A DNA stretch of 49,334 nt from Rhodobacter maris (GCF_900217815.1 NZ_OBMT01000014.1:45571-94904); one strand, 5' to 3'; numbered from the stretch's first letter, positions 8,003-16,942 are shown. Notes: generated by a model not told the origin, from the sequence alone. Numbers and translations are program-made.

Positions 8003-9148
8003 ATGGGACTGTCGAAGACTATATGGGCGAATCCGTCCGAAATCATCCGCACGAAACAGCCCGATCACCCGGTGCTCGTGTTTTCCCCCGAGATCCTGCA
8101 GACGACCGCGCGGCGGTTCCTGCGCGGATTCCCGGGGCTCGTCACCTATGCGGTGAAATCGAACCCCGACGAGATGGTGATCGAGAACCTCGTAGCCGCC
8201 GGGATCCGCGGCTTCGATGTCGCCTCCCCCGCCGAGATCGACATGATCCGCCGCATCGCGCCCGGTGCGGCGCTGCATTACCACAACCCGGTGCGCGGCC
8301 GCGACGAGATCGCTCATGCCGTGCGCGCCGAGGTGAAGACCTGGTCGGTCGATTCGCGCTCCGAGCTCGAAAAACTGATCGAGATGGTGCCGACCGATGG
8401 CTGCGAGATTTCGGTGCGCTTCAAGCTGCCGGTGCAGGGGGCGGCCTATAACTTCGGCGCGAAATTCGGCGCGACGGCCGAGCTTGCGGCCGAGCTGCTG
8501 GCGCGTGCGGCGGAAGCTGGCTTCATTCCCTCGCTGACCTTCCATCCGGGCACCCAATGCACCGATCCGATGGCCTGGGATGCCTATATTCGCACCGCGG
8601 CGGAGATCTGCCGCGCCGCGGGCGTGCAGGCGCGCCGGCTCAACGTGGGCGGCGGCTTCCCGAACCACCGTACCATCGGCCCGGCGCCGGTGCTTGAGGA
8701 GATCTTCGACCTGATCGATCGGGTGACGGGCGAAGCCTTCGGCGATGTCCGTCCGCTGCTCGTCTGCGAGCCGGGCCGCGGCCTTGTGGGGGATGCCTTC
8801 ACCCATATCACCCGTGTCAAGGCGCTGCGTGACGATACCCATGTGTTCCTCAACGACGGCGTCTATGGCGGGCTCGCCGAACTGCCGCTTGTCGGCAATA
8901 TCGAGCGCCTCGAAGTGATGGCGCCTTGCGGTGCGCCCCGCACCGGCGCGGCGGTGAACCGTATCGTCTTCGGCCCGACCTGCGATTCGGTCGACCGGCT
9001 GCCGGGCGAAGTGGCGCTTCCGGGCACGCTCGCGGAAGGCGATTTTCTCGTGTTCCACGGCATGGGCGCCTATTCCTCTGCCACCAACACCCGGTTCAAC
9101 GGGTTTGGCCAGATGGAGATTGTCACCGCGCTGGCGCTGCGCGGCTGA
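8003..9148 (+). CDS. Type III PLP ornithine/lysine decarboxylase
   Basis: This 381-residue alanine-racemase-fold decarboxylase makes putrescine from ornithine, or cadaverine from lysine, in polyamine synthesis. Visible family residues are the PLP-binding Lys K52 in YAVKSNP, the Gly-rich phosphate loop NVGGGFPN, EPGRGLVGDA, and the active-site Cys C327 in FGPTCDSVD from the partner subunit of the dimer. Length fits bacterial versions of eukaryotic-type ODC. The ATG at 8003 follows GAGGAGAAG. In-frame codons upstream are rejected because they are Arg-rich and unlike the family. It is divergent from an Lrp-type regulator and has a long structured leader. Substrate choice between ornithine and lysine cannot be decided by eye. 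Confidence 0.92.
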   Translation: MGLSKTIWANPSEIIRTKQPDHPVLVFSPEILQTTARRFLRGFPGLVTYAVKSNPDEMVIENLVAAGIRGFDVASPAEIDMIRRIAPGAALHYHNPVRGRDEIAHAVRAEVKTWSVDSRSELEKLIEMVPTDGCEISVRFKLPVQGAAYNFGAKFGATAELAAELLARAAEAGFIPSLTFHPGTQCTDPMAWDAYIRTAAEICRAAGVQARRLNVGGGFPNHRTIGPAPVLEEIFDLIDRVTGEAFGDVRPLLVCEPGRGLVGDAFTHITRVKALRDDTHVFLNDGVYGGLAELPLVGNIERLEVMAPCGAPRTGAAVNRIVFGPTCDSVDRLPGEVALPGTLAEGDFLVFHGMGAYSSATNTRFNGFGQMEIVTALALRG

Positions 9149-9282
9149 TCTTCTGCCGGAGCGCTTGGCGAAAACGCAACATTCTTTCGTGAGCTGCGAC
9201 AATCTGGCGCAAATGTAATTGAGAGTTAACGGCCTTGCCCTATCGTTTCAAGGGTGAGGCCGTTTTCAGTTACGGGTGCGCC

Positions 9283-10398
9283 ATGATCGGAATGCTCCAT
9301 CGCCTGATCGGACGCTTGCGGCAGGAAGATGCCGACGGCAGCGTCGTGACCCCCTCGATCCGCCGCCGCGCGCGGGGGCCAGTCGACCATATGGTGCTGC
9401 TCGACGGCACGCTCGGTTCGCTCAACCCGATCCGGCGCACCTCGATTGGTCTGCTCTACCTCTACCTGCGCCGCAATGTGCCGCGCGCCTCGCTCTATTA
9501 CGGCAAGGGGCTGAAATATCGCGAATGGCGCGACGTCAAGGATATCTGGCTCGGCTGGGGCGTGGAGATGCAGATCATGCGCGCCTATGGCTGGCTTGCG
9601 ATGCGCTACCGCCCCGGCGACCGGATCTTCCTGCTGGGCTATTCGCGCGGCGCCTTTGCGGCGCGCTCGCTTGCCGGGCTGATTGACCGGGTGGGCCTTT
9701 TGCGCGCACCCGAGGCGACGGAGCGCAATGTGCTGCAGGCCTGGCGGCATTACGAATCGGAGGCCTCGCCGCAGCTCTTTCGTCAAAATTATTGCCATGC
9801 GGAGACTCGGATCGAGATGGTCGGCGTGTTCGATACGGTGGCGGCGCTAGGGCCGCGCTTCCCGTTTCGCTCCGCGCGCAGTGCCCTCCGGGTGCGGTTT
9901 CATGATCATACGCTCGGTCGCTCGGTGCGGCACGGGTTTCAGGCACTGGCGCTCCACGAGACCCGCAAGGTGCTCTCGCCGCTGATCTGGGACCAGAACG
10001 CCACCGGCGCGCACCGGATCGAGCAGGTCTGGTTCCGCGGCTGCCATGCCGATATTGGCGGGCAGCTGGCGGGCGATGAGAGCTCCCGTCCGCTCGCCAA
10101 TATTCCGCTCGTCTGGATGATGGGGCGCGCCGAGAGCCTCGGCTTCGAGCTGCCCTTCAACTGGCGCGCCGATTTCCCCTGCGATGCCGCCGCGCCCTCG
10201 GTCGGAAGCTGGTCGGGCTGGGGCAAGACCTCGCTTCTGCGTGCGCCGCGGGTGGCGCATCGCTGCCTTTCGGAGCGGATCCATGAGACCGCGCTGGCGG
10301 CGCGGCGCGAATGGTGGCTGAAGATCCGCCCCGAGCCCGGTGAAGGTCTTCAGCCGGGTGCGGCCATCACCAGACAGGTAGCCGTGCCGAGAGCGTAA
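9283..10398 (+). CDS. DUF2235 alpha/beta-hydrolase-like protein
   Basis: This 371-residue protein belongs to the DUF2235 group, whose best known members are type VI secretion phospholipase effectors. The nucleophile elbow is GYSRG (in LLGYSRGAFAARSLAGL). Other family landmarks are the early strand MVLLDGTLGS, GVFDTVAALG, and WFRGCHADIGG near the catalytic Asp/His. No signal peptide, PAAR or VgrG gene is near, so a secreted effector role is not supported here. Chromosomal solitary members are widespread in this family. I start at ATG 9283; a TTG at 9235 is in frame but gives a non-conserved extension. The 3' end overlaps the convergent thioesterase gene by 49 bases. Confidence 0.75.
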   Translation: MIGMLHRLIGRLRQEDADGSVVTPSIRRRARGPVDHMVLLDGTLGSLNPIRRTSIGLLYLYLRRNVPRASLYYGKGLKYREWRDVKDIWLGWGVEMQIMRAYGWLAMRYRPGDRIFLLGYSRGAFAARSLAGLIDRVGLLRAPEATERNVLQAWRHYESEASPQLFRQNYCHAETRIEMVGVFDTVAALGPRFPFRSARSALRVRFHDHTLGRSVRHGFQALALHETRKVLSPLIWDQNATGAHRIEQVWFRGCHADIGGQLAGDESSRPLANIPLVWMMGRAESLGFELPFNWRADFPCDAAAPSVGSWSGWGKTSLLRAPRVAHRCLSERIHETALAARREWWLKIRPEPGEGLQPGAAITRQVAVPRA

Positions 10399-10838
10399 AC
10401 CTTGCCGTCGGCGCCGCGGATCTCGCCGCGGGCAACGCCGGTGGAGCGCCCGATATGCTCAAGCCTTCCCACGGCGATCACTTCGAGGCCGAGCGGGATC
10501 GCCCGCAGCATATTGATTTTCAACTCCAGCGTGGTCTGGATCTGGCCGGGTTTGAGCCCGGTGATCACCGCGCAGGTCAGGCAGGTGTCGAGCAGCACCC
10601 CATACCAGCCGCCATGCACGCCGCCAAAGGCGTTGGTGTGGGCATGGTCCGGAACGCCGGTGAGCTCCACAAGCCCCGGCTCCACCGTGCTGATCCAGTA
10701 ATTGCACCCCTGCGCGAAGGTGGTGGAGGGCACGTCCCCCGCCATCATCTTGCGCATGTACTCAAGCCCCGACATCTTTCCGACCTCGGCAAGCGGCAGG
10801 AAGTCCTCGGCCGTTTCGGCAAATTTCTGCATGGTCAT
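10350..10838 (-). CDS. PaaI-type hotdog thioesterase
   Basis: This 162-residue cytoplasmic enzyme of the hotdog fold probably hydrolyses acyl- or aryl-CoA thioesters. The core helix motif is HTNAFGGVHGGWYGVLLDT, with the Gly-Gly and Asp/Asn positions typical of PaaI/YdiI types. It is followed by TTLELKINMLRAI and a GRSTGVARGEI strand. GAGGGAGAG sets the start at 10838. The tail overlaps the convergent DUF2235 gene by 49 bases. The gene upstream on the same strand is metF-independent: a metF terminator lies about 45 bases upstream of its start. The CoA substrate is unknown. Confidence 0.85.
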   Translation of the reverse strand: MTMQKFAETAEDFLPLAEVGKMSGLEYMRKMMAGDVPSTTFAQGCNYWISTVEPGLVELTGVPDHAHTNAFGGVHGGWYGVLLDTCLTCAVITGLKPGQIQTTLELKINMLRAIPLGLEVIAVGRLEHIGRSTGVARGEIRGADGKVYALGTATCLVMAAPG

Positions 10839-10881
10839 CTCTCCCTCGCCTCAGCCTGACGCGGGAAAGGGGATACGCAAA

Positions 10882-10899
10882 GGGGGGCCGAAGCCCCCC
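10882..10899 (-). terminator. Terminator of metF
   Basis: On the minus strand GGGGGGC-TTCG-GCCCCCC forms a 7-bp stem with a UUCG tetraloop, followed by TTTGCG. It lies 26 bases after the metF stop. The tetraloop and the short T run support rho-independent termination. Confidence 0.7.
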
Positions 10900-10925
10900 G
10901 AAAAGTTCCGTTACGTCAGAGGCTT

Positions 10926-11792
10926 TCAAGCGACGTTTTCAAGCACCACATCGGGGGTGACGCCAAGCGCATGGCACACGTCGCGCGTCATTTGCGGGCG
11001 GTTGAGCGTGTAGAAATGCAGATCTTCCACCCCGCCCGCGATCAGATTGTCGCAAAGCTCGGTGCAGAGCGCGGTGGCGAGCAGGCTTTCCCGGTCATCG
11101 CGCAGCGCATGATCGAAAGCGTCTTCCACCCAGGCGGGGATCGAGGTGCCGCAGCGCTGGGCAAAGCTCTTCGCCCCTTTCCAGGACTGGATCGGCAGGA
11201 TGCCGGGGATGATTTTCGCTTCGATGCCTTCCTTCACGCAGGCATCGCGGAAGCGGAAGAAAGTTTCCGCCTCGAAGAAGAACTGGGTGATCGCCGAGGT
11301 GGCGCCCGCCTCGACCTTGCGTTTGAGCCAGCGCACATCGGCGAGTGTGTCGGCCGCCTCGGGATGGGCTTCCGGATAGGCGCCGCAATGGAGCTTGAAG
11401 CGGCCATCGGCGGCGAGAAACTCGATCAACTCGACCGAGGAGGCAAAGCCCTCGGGATGGGGCGTGAACTTGTTCTCGCCCTTCGGCGGGTCGCCGCGGA
11501 GCGCGACGATCTCGGTCACGCCGGCCTCGGCATAGGCGTCGATGATCTCCTGTGTCTCCGCGCGGGTCGCGTTGACGCAGGTCAGATGCGCGGCGACATT
11601 GAGGCCGTAATTCTTGTGGATTGTCTCCACCGCATCATGGGTGAGCTTGCGGGTGGTGCCGCCCGCGCCATAGGTGACCGAAACGAAATTCGGTTTCAGC
11701 GGTGCCAGAACCTGCGCCGTTTCCCAGAGCCGGAACGAGGCGTCGAGCGTCTGCGGCGGGAAGAATTCGAAGCTGATCTTGGGCGTGGGCAT
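10926..11792 (-). CDS. metF: Methylenetetrahydrofolate reductase
   Basis: This 288-residue FAD-dependent TIM-barrel enzyme reduces 5,10-methylene-THF to 5-methyl-THF for methionine synthesis. Family marks are the N-terminal SFEFFPPQT, the FAD-site stretches YGAGGTTR and ALRGDPPKGE, and QFFFEAETFFRF. Length fits bacterial MetF without the regulatory domain of eukaryotes. I start at ATG 11792, which has AAAGGA seven bases upstream. The upstream in-frame codons would run into the operator. It is divergent from a MetR-type LysR regulator across 89 bases with strong inverted repeats, which fits activation by that protein with homocysteine as co-effector, as in enterobacteria. Confidence 0.95.
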   Translation of the reverse strand: MPTPKISFEFFPPQTLDASFRLWETAQVLAPLKPNFVSVTYGAGGTTRKLTHDAVETIHKNYGLNVAAHLTCVNATRAETQEIIDAYAEAGVTEIVALRGDPPKGENKFTPHPEGFASSVELIEFLAADGRFKLHCGAYPEAHPEAADTLADVRWLKRKVEAGATSAITQFFFEAETFFRFRDACVKEGIEAKIIPGILPIQSWKGAKSFAQRCGTSIPAWVEDAFDHALRDDRESLLATALCTELCDNLIAGGVEDLHFYTLNRPQMTRDVCHALGVTPDVVLENVA

Positions 11793-11815
11793 GACGATGT
11801 CCTTTCGTTGCCCTC

Positions 11816-11880
11816 TTGTCTCACGAATCTGGATGTGAGACAAACTCATAATGTTCAAGAAGGTGATGAGGATCGCTCAT
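11816..11880. promoter_or_regulatory. metF-metR operator with two inverted repeats
   Basis: TTGTCTCAC (11816-11824) and GTGAGACAA (11835-11843) form a perfect 9-bp inverted repeat with a 10-base spacer. ATGAG-GATCG-CTCAT (11866-11880) is a second perfect repeat touching the metR start. CTCATAATG occurs twice (11845, 11876). This is the layout expected for a LysR-type regulator with recognition and activation sites controlling two divergent genes. Confidence 0.65.
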
Positions 11881-11881
11881 A

Positions 11882-12787
11882 ATGCATCTGGAGTTCCGGC
11901 ATCTGCGCACGATCAAGGCGATCCATGATGCGGGCGGCCTCGCCAAGGCAGCCGATATTCTGCACATCACCCAAAGCGCGCTTTCGCATCAGGTGAAGGG
12001 GCTTGAGGATCAGGTGGGGCTTGAGCTTTTTGCACGCCGTTCCAAGCCCTTGCGGCTTTCGGCGGCGGGAATGAAGCTGTTGCGACTTGCCGAGCGGATC
12101 CTGCCAGAGATCGCCGCGACCGAGGCGGAATTTGCCGCGATCCAGCAAGGCCGCGCCGGGCGGCTCCATATTGCGATCGAATGCCATGCCTGTTTCGAAT
12201 GGCTCTTTCCGGTGCTCGAAGCCTTCCGCCATGCCTGGCCAGAGATCGACATCGACATCCGCCCCGGCCTCGCCTTCACCGCGCTCGCCGCGCTCGCGCG
12301 CGAGGAGGTGGACCTTGTGATCTCCTCCGATCCGGAAAAGATCGAGGACATCACCTTCAACCCGCTCTTCGACTATTCGCCTACCTTCATTGCCGCGGCG
12401 TCGAACCCGCTGGCCGCCAAACCCTTCGTCATGGCCGAGGATTTTGCCGATCAGACGCTGATCACCTATCCGATCGACCGCGCCCGCTCGGATGTGTTCT
12501 CGCTCCTGCTCACCCCCGCGCGGGTCGAGCCGAAGGGGCATCGGCAAGTGGAACTGACGGCCGTGATCCTGATGCTCGTGGCCTCCGGGCGCGGCGTGGC
12601 GGTGCTGCCCGACTGGGTGCTGCGCGAGGTGAAATACCAGCCCGATTACGTCACCCGCCCGGTGACCGAAGAGGGCCTGACGAAGCGGCTCTATGCCGCC
12701 ACGCGCTCGGAGGATGTGCGCGCGCCCTATATCGCGCATTTCCTGCGGCTTGCGCGCACCGAGCCGGTAAAGCTGCAACGCGCCTGA
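11882..12787 (+). CDS. metR: LysR-family regulator of methionine genes (MetR-like)
   Basis: This 301-residue LysR-type transcription factor has an N-terminal winged helix-turn-helix (about 1-62; KAADILHITQSALSHQVKGLE is the recognition region) and a periplasmic-binding-like effector domain (about 90-295). ECHACFEWLFPVL after the linker is characteristic of MetR proteins. MetR activates metE, metF and metH with homocysteine (established in enterobacteria). Adjacency and divergence from metF support the assignment. The second inverted repeat abuts its start codon, which fits autoregulation. The metE gene is not in the window. Confidence 0.88.
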   Translation: MHLEFRHLRTIKAIHDAGGLAKAADILHITQSALSHQVKGLEDQVGLELFARRSKPLRLSAAGMKLLRLAERILPEIAATEAEFAAIQQGRAGRLHIAIECHACFEWLFPVLEAFRHAWPEIDIDIRPGLAFTALAALAREEVDLVISSDPEKIEDITFNPLFDYSPTFIAAASNPLAAKPFVMAEDFADQTLITYPIDRARSDVFSLLLTPARVEPKGHRQVELTAVILMLVASGRGVAVLPDWVLREVKYQPDYVTRPVTEEGLTKRLYAATRSEDVRAPYIAHFLRLARTEPVKLQRA

Positions 12788-12873
12788 GCCGGGCGAAGTG
12801 TATCCGTAACAATCTGGCGCGTGACCGGTTGCTCGCGCGGCGCTATGGCTGGGCTTTAGCCTCCGGACCCGCC

Positions 12874-14070
12874 ATGACCGCTACCATGCCCTCGCGCGCC
12901 GCTTCGGCGACCGTTTTCCCGATTCTTTTCGCGATTTCCGCCTGCCACATGCTCAATGATGTGATGCAGTCGATGCTGTCGTCGATCTACCCGATCCTGA
13001 AAGCCGATTTTGCGCTCGATTACTGGCAGATCGGGATGCTGACGCTGGCGTTTCAGGGCACGGCCTCGCTGTTGCAGCCGGTGATCGGCATCTATACCGA
13101 TGCGCGCCCGCAACCCTGGTCGCTGCCCATCGCTTCGGTCTCCACCTTCGTCGGGCTGATGGGGCTCGCCTTCGCGCCCTCCTATGCGGCGCTGATCCTC
13201 GGCGCGATGTTCGTGGGCTTCGGCTCGGCGATCTTCCATCCCGAATCGAGCCGCGTGGCCCGTATCGCTTCGGGCGGGCGCTTCGGGCTTGCGCAATCGG
13301 TGTTTCAGGTGGGCGGCAATTTCGGCACGGCCATAGGGCCCCTTCTCGCCGCCTTCATCGTGCTGCCGTTCGGGCGCCCTTCGGTCGCACTTTTCGGCGC
13401 GCTCGCGCTCATCGCCGGGATCATCCTCGTGCGGGTGAGCCGCTGGTATGGCGCGCATCTGAAGGACCGCGCCCGCAAGGTGATCGACAAGACGCTGCCG
13501 CTCTCGCGCAACCGCACGATCTGGGCCATTACCGTGCTGGTGATCCTCGTCTTTTCGAAAAACGTCTACATGGCCTCGCTCGGCTCCTATTACACCTTCT
13601 ATCTGATCGAGAGCTTTGGCGTGGATACGCGCACCGCGCAGCTCATGCTCTTCCTCTTCCTCGGGGCGGTCGCTGCAGGCACCGTGCTCGGCGGCCCGGT
13701 CGCCGACCGCTGGGGGCCGATGACAGTGATCTGGATTTCGATCCTTGGTGTTCTGCCCTTTACGCTGGCCCTGCCGCATGTGGGGCTCTGGGGCTCGGGC
13801 GTGCTGACGGTCATCATCGGCCTTATCCTCGCCTCCGCCTTCTCGGCCATCGTCGTCTTCGCGCAGGAGCTTCTGCCGGGCCGGGTCGGCATGGTGGCGG
13901 GGATCTTTTTCGGGCTCAGTTTTGGCATGGGCGGCATTGCCGCGGCGGCACTCGGGCTTCTGGCGGACCATCACGGTATCCGCACCGTCTATCTGATCTG
14001 CTCGGTCCTGCCCGCGCTTGGCATCCTGACGATCTTCCTGCCGCGGCGGGCCGAGTTTCTGGCCCGCTGA
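12874..14070 (+). CDS. fsr: MFS exporter, fosmidomycin-resistance (Fsr) type
   Basis: This 398-residue inner-membrane protein has about twelve hydrophobic segments and a central loop near residue 195 (KDRARKVIDKTLPLSRNR). The start region SACHMLNDVMQSMLSSIYPILKADFALDYWQIG and the FHPESSRVARIASGGRFGLAQSVFQVGGNFG stretch match the Fsr group, whose namesake exports fosmidomycin in E. coli. The natural substrate is unknown. The ATG at 12874 gives the family N-terminus. The much longer open frame reaching back through metR is a reading-frame coincidence. It follows metR by 86 bases with no terminator seen, so read-through is possible. Confidence 0.88.
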   Translation: MTATMPSRAASATVFPILFAISACHMLNDVMQSMLSSIYPILKADFALDYWQIGMLTLAFQGTASLLQPVIGIYTDARPQPWSLPIASVSTFVGLMGLAFAPSYAALILGAMFVGFGSAIFHPESSRVARIASGGRFGLAQSVFQVGGNFGTAIGPLLAAFIVLPFGRPSVALFGALALIAGIILVRVSRWYGAHLKDRARKVIDKTLPLSRNRTIWAITVLVILVFSKNVYMASLGSYYTFYLIESFGVDTRTAQLMLFLFLGAVAAGTVLGGPVADRWGPMTVIWISILGVLPFTLALPHVGLWGSGVLTVIIGLILASAFSAIVVFAQELLPGRVGMVAGIFFGLSFGMGGIAAAALGLLADHHGIRTVYLICSVLPALGILTIFLPRRAEFLAR

Positions 14071-14130
14071 CCCTCTTGGATTCTTTACCTCCGCCGTGTA
14101 AGGCAGGCGCTTGAACCGAAGGAGCCCCCG

Positions 14131-14922
14131 ATGCAAGGCAGTGCCAACCTCAACCTGATGATCAAGGCCGCGCGCAAGGCGGGGCGGTCGCTTGTCAAGG
14201 ATTTCCGCGAGGTCGAAAACCTGCAGGTCTCGGCCAAGGGCCCGGGCGATTTCGTCTCCAAGGCGGACCGCGAGGCGGAGCGGATCATCAAGGAAGAGCT
14301 GCGCGGCGCGCGGCCCACCTATGGCTGGCTCGGAGAGGAAACTGGCGAAGAGGCGGGCGAAGACCCGACCCGGCGCTGGATCGTCGACCCGCTCGACGGC
14401 ACCACCAACTTCCTGCACGGCCTGCCGCATTGGGCGGTGTCGATCGCGCTCGAACACAAGGGCGAAGTGGTCGCCGGCGTGGTCTTCGACGCGGCAAAGG
14501 ACGAACTTTACTACGCCGAGAAGGGCCTGGGCGCCTATATGAACGAGAGCCGTCTGCGCGTCTCGGGGCGTCGCCACATGATCGAGGCGATCTTTGCCAC
14601 CGGCGTGCCCTTCGGCGGCCGCTCGACCCTGCCCGCGACGCTGCAAGACCTCGCCCGGCTGATGCCGGTGTGTGCGGGGGTGCGGCGCTGGGGCGCGGCG
14701 GCGCTCGATCTCGCCTATGTCGCCTCGGGCCGCTACGACGGCTATTGGGAGCGCGGCATCAACGCCTGGGACATGGCGGCGGGGCTGATTCTGGTGAAAG
14801 AGGCGGGCGGCTTTGTCGGCCCCGTGCGTGAGGGCCGCGAGATCTTCGAATCCGGTGCCGTGATCGCCGGAAATGCCGAACTTTATGACCCCCTTTGCAA
14901 GATCCTGCGCGAAGCGGCGTGA
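14131..14922 (+). CDS. suhB: Inositol-1-monophosphatase family protein
   Basis: This 263-residue Mg-dependent phosphatase hydrolyses inositol phosphate. In bacteria SuhB also joins rRNA antitermination complexes. The metal ligands are visible in order: GEETGEE (E69/E70), DPLDGTTN (86-93) and INAWDMAAG near residue 213. The ribosome binding site GAAGGAG precedes ATG 14131. Length is standard. The next gene is 108 bases on, behind two LexA boxes, so it is not part of this unit. Family assignment is firm; substrate (inositol phosphate, or related sugars) is inferred. Confidence 0.93.
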   Translation: MQGSANLNLMIKAARKAGRSLVKDFREVENLQVSAKGPGDFVSKADREAERIIKEELRGARPTYGWLGEETGEEAGEDPTRRWIVDPLDGTTNFLHGLPHWAVSIALEHKGEVVAGVVFDAAKDELYYAEKGLGAYMNESRLRVSGRRHMIEAIFATGVPFGGRSTLPATLQDLARLMPVCAGVRRWGAAALDLAYVASGRYDGYWERGINAWDMAAGLILVKEAGGFVGPVREGREIFESGAVIAGNAELYDPLCKILREAA

Positions 14923-14942
14923 ACTTTTACTAGTCAAAGGGT

Positions 14943-14985
14943 GAACATGGCGCGAACATTCGCTGCAATCGTTCACCACTTGTTC
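14943..14985 (+). promoter_or_regulatory. Two LexA-type SOS boxes
   Basis: GAAC-ATGGCGC-GAAC (14943-14957) and GTTC-ACCACTT-GTTC (14971-14985) each match the alphaproteobacterial LexA consensus GTTC-N7-GTTC, one in each orientation. They are 13 bases apart and end 45 bases before the start of the unknown gene at 15031. Two full matches in a 43-base intergenic patch are very unlikely by chance. Confidence 0.8.
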
Positions 14986-15030
14986 ACCTCGTTGTGACAG
15001 GGTGTCGGCATCACCAGAAGGGGATGCACG

Positions 15031-15666
15031 ATGTGGAACACCGCCGCGAGATCGCAAACCGAAATCCGTGAAGCCGAGTCCGGGGAGGCGCCGTTCCCGC
15101 TCCAGGCGGCCTTGGAGGAGATCGGCCGGGCGGCGCGCGATATTGCCTTTGCCGAAACCGCCGATGTGATCGCACTGGGCCGGATCCGGCTTCTGCGGGA
15201 CATGATCAATGCCTGTCATGATGAAGCCGAGCGCGCCGAGGACCTCCATGTCACGCTGGAGCTCGTTGCGGCGATTGACGGGCTCAGCGCCGAGCTCGCG
15301 TCCTTTGAAGATACGCTGCCGCTGGAGCGCGCTTTTCGCGCCGATCAGCGCGATCAGGCGCTGGAGCGGATCGCGGCGGCGCAAGCCGGTCTGCGCGCCT
15401 TCATCGCCAATGCCTCGCAGCGGGCGGATCTGTTCGAGCCGATGTTGAGCCGCGCAGAGGCGGTCGAGCTTGCCGTCACCGCGCTTGCTCGCAGCCCCGA
15501 AGATATTGCCACCGCCGCGCGTGCAGAGGCGGAGGCCCGCTTTGCCGAAAACCCGCTGCCACTCGCCAAGGCAAGCGGCTATACCCTGTCACAGCCCGAG
15601 GGCTGGACCGCCTGGCTGGCCGCGCGAATCGCCGAACGTGCGGGCCGCGCTTTCCCCGAGATCTGA
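15031..15666 (+). CDS. Unknown helical protein under probable SOS control
   Basis: I do not recognise this 211-residue protein. It is acidic and Ala/Glu/Arg-rich, with predicted helix almost throughout and no signal peptide or membrane segment. It has no obvious catalytic motif. A conserved-looking C-terminus YTLSQPEGWTAWLAARIAERAGRAFPE follows a helical body. The AGAAGGGG ribosome binding site and codon use like its neighbours support a real gene. Two LexA boxes directly upstream suggest induction by DNA damage. It is alone: suhB precedes it and a convergent GST follows. Possible roles are an inhibitor of division, a checkpoint or a repair accessory, but none is supported by motif. Confidence 0.75.
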   Translation: MWNTAARSQTEIREAESGEAPFPLQAALEEIGRAARDIAFAETADVIALGRIRLLRDMINACHDEAERAEDLHVTLELVAAIDGLSAELASFEDTLPLERAFRADQRDQALERIAAAQAGLRAFIANASQRADLFEPMLSRAEAVELAVTALARSPEDIATAARAEAEARFAENPLPLAKASGYTLSQPEGWTAWLAARIAERAGRAFPEI

Positions 15667-15672
15667 CCTCCG

Positions 15673-16368
15673 TCAGTCCCGTTTCGGGTTGACAAGGCCC
15701 CGTTGCACCGCCGGGCGGGCGAGGAAACGCTCAAGATATGCGGGCAGGTTCTCAAGCGCGTTCCAGCCCACCAGATCGGCGGCCTTGTAGCCGTCGCGCA
15801 GGCTGCGCAGCCAGGGCGCGATGGCGATGTCGGCGATCGAATACGAACCGCAGATCCAGTCCTTGCCGCTGAGGGCACCGTCAAGCACGTTCAAAAGCCG
15901 CTCAGTCTCGGCGCGGTAACGCTCCTTCGGGCGCGGATCTTCGATCTCCTTGCCAGCATAGACGTGAAAGAAGCCGAGCTGGCCCAGCATCGGCCCCAGC
16001 CCCCCCATCTGCCACATCAGCCATTGCAGCACCTCGTAGCGCTGCGCTTCGGGAAGGAATTTCCCGGTTTTTTCCGCGAGATAAATCAGGATCGCGCCGC
16101 TTTCGAAGAGCGCGAGCGGTTTGCCCGCGGGGCCGTCCGGGTCGAGGATCGCGGGGATCTTGTTGTTGGGGTTGAGCGAGAGGAATTCAGGCGTGAGCTG
16201 ATCCTTGCGGTCGAAACTCACCAGATGCGGCTCATAGGGAAGGCCGCATTCCTCAAGCATGATCGAGACCTTCACCCCATTCGGAGTGGTCAGCGAGTAA
16301 AGCTGGATTACTTCTGGCCGGGTGGCAGGCCAGCGTTTGGTGATAGGAAATTGGCTCAGATCGGTCAT
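15673..16368 (-). CDS. Glutathione S-transferase (YghU/YfcG-like)
   Basis: This 231-residue protein has a thioredoxin-like N-terminal domain (about 15-100, with [21 protein letters not shown] and the glutathione-contact NNKIPAI and [15 protein letters not shown]) and an all-helical C-terminal domain (about 105-225). The TPNG motif and ESGAIL are typical of nu-class GSTs such as YghU and YfcG, which act as disulfide-bond oxidoreductases on glutathione. The start at 16368 has GGAGG upstream. It is convergent with the SOS-type gene, with six bases between stops, and divergent from mscL. Confidence 0.9.
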   Translation of the reverse strand: MTDLSQFPITKRWPATRPEVIQLYSLTTPNGVKVSIMLEECGLPYEPHLVSFDRKDQLTPEFLSLNPNNKIPAILDPDGPAGKPLALFESGAILIYLAEKTGKFLPEAQRYEVLQWLMWQMGGLGPMLGQLGFFHVYAGKEIEDPRPKERYRAETERLLNVLDGALSGKDWICGSYSIADIAIAPWLRSLRDGYKAADLVGWNALENLPAYLERFLARPAVQRGLVNPKRD

Positions 16369-16470
16369 GGGCGCCTCCGTTTCGTCAACCCTGCCCGAAA
16401 ATCCCGCGTGGCGAAAGCCGCCCGCGCGAACACCCGATGTCCAACAACGCACGGAACCCAGGAGGAACGG

Positions 16471-16899
16471 ATGCTCAAGGAATTCAGAAATTTCATCGCC
16501 CGCGGCAATGTGGTCGACATGGCGGTCGGCATCATCATCGGCGCGGCTTTCACCGCGATCGTCAATTCGATGGTGAGCGACCTGATCAACCCGATCATCG
16601 GCGTGATCACCGGGGGGATCGACTTCTCGAACCTGTTCATCAATCTGGGCGCGGGCGACTATGCCTCGCTCGCCGCCGCGCGCGAGGCGGGCGCGCCGGT
16701 CTTTGCCTATGGCGCCTTCCTCACCGCGGTGATCAATTTCCTGATCATCGCCTTCGTGGTGTTCCTGCTCGTGAAGCTCGTAAACCGGGTAAAAGACGCC
16801 GCGCACAAGGAAGAGGCGAAAGCGGCAGAAGCGCCGAAAGGGCCGAGCGAGGTCGATCTGCTCACCGAGATCCGCGACGCATTGAACGCGGCCCGTTGA
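16471..16899 (+). CDS. mscL: Large-conductance mechanosensitive channel
   Basis: This 142-residue inner-membrane protein forms a homopentameric pore that opens under membrane tension to release solutes in hypo-osmotic shock. The N-terminal helix [31 protein letters not shown] contains TM1 with its Gly/Ala constriction. A periplasmic loop follows (about 45-75), then TM2 (about 80-105) and a charged cytoplasmic bundle ending [15 protein letters not shown] sits just upstream of ATG 16471. Length is standard for the family. It is divergent from the GST gene and convergent with ald. Confidence 0.97.
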   Translation: MLKEFRNFIARGNVVDMAVGIIIGAAFTAIVNSMVSDLINPIIGVITGGIDFSNLFINLGAGDYASLAAAREAGAPVFAYGAFLTAVINFLIIAFVVFLLVKLVNRVKDAAHKEEAKAAEAPKGPSEVDLLTEIRDALNAAR

Positions 16900-16942
16900 C
16901 GTTCCGGGCCCGGGTTGCGCCGGGCCCTTCCTCTGTTGGGTG

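Noticed and set aside
12856-15384. Very long antisense open frame spanning three genes
   Set aside because: It crosses the boundaries of fsr, suhB and the SOS-type gene, has no family, and reflects third-position GC bias.
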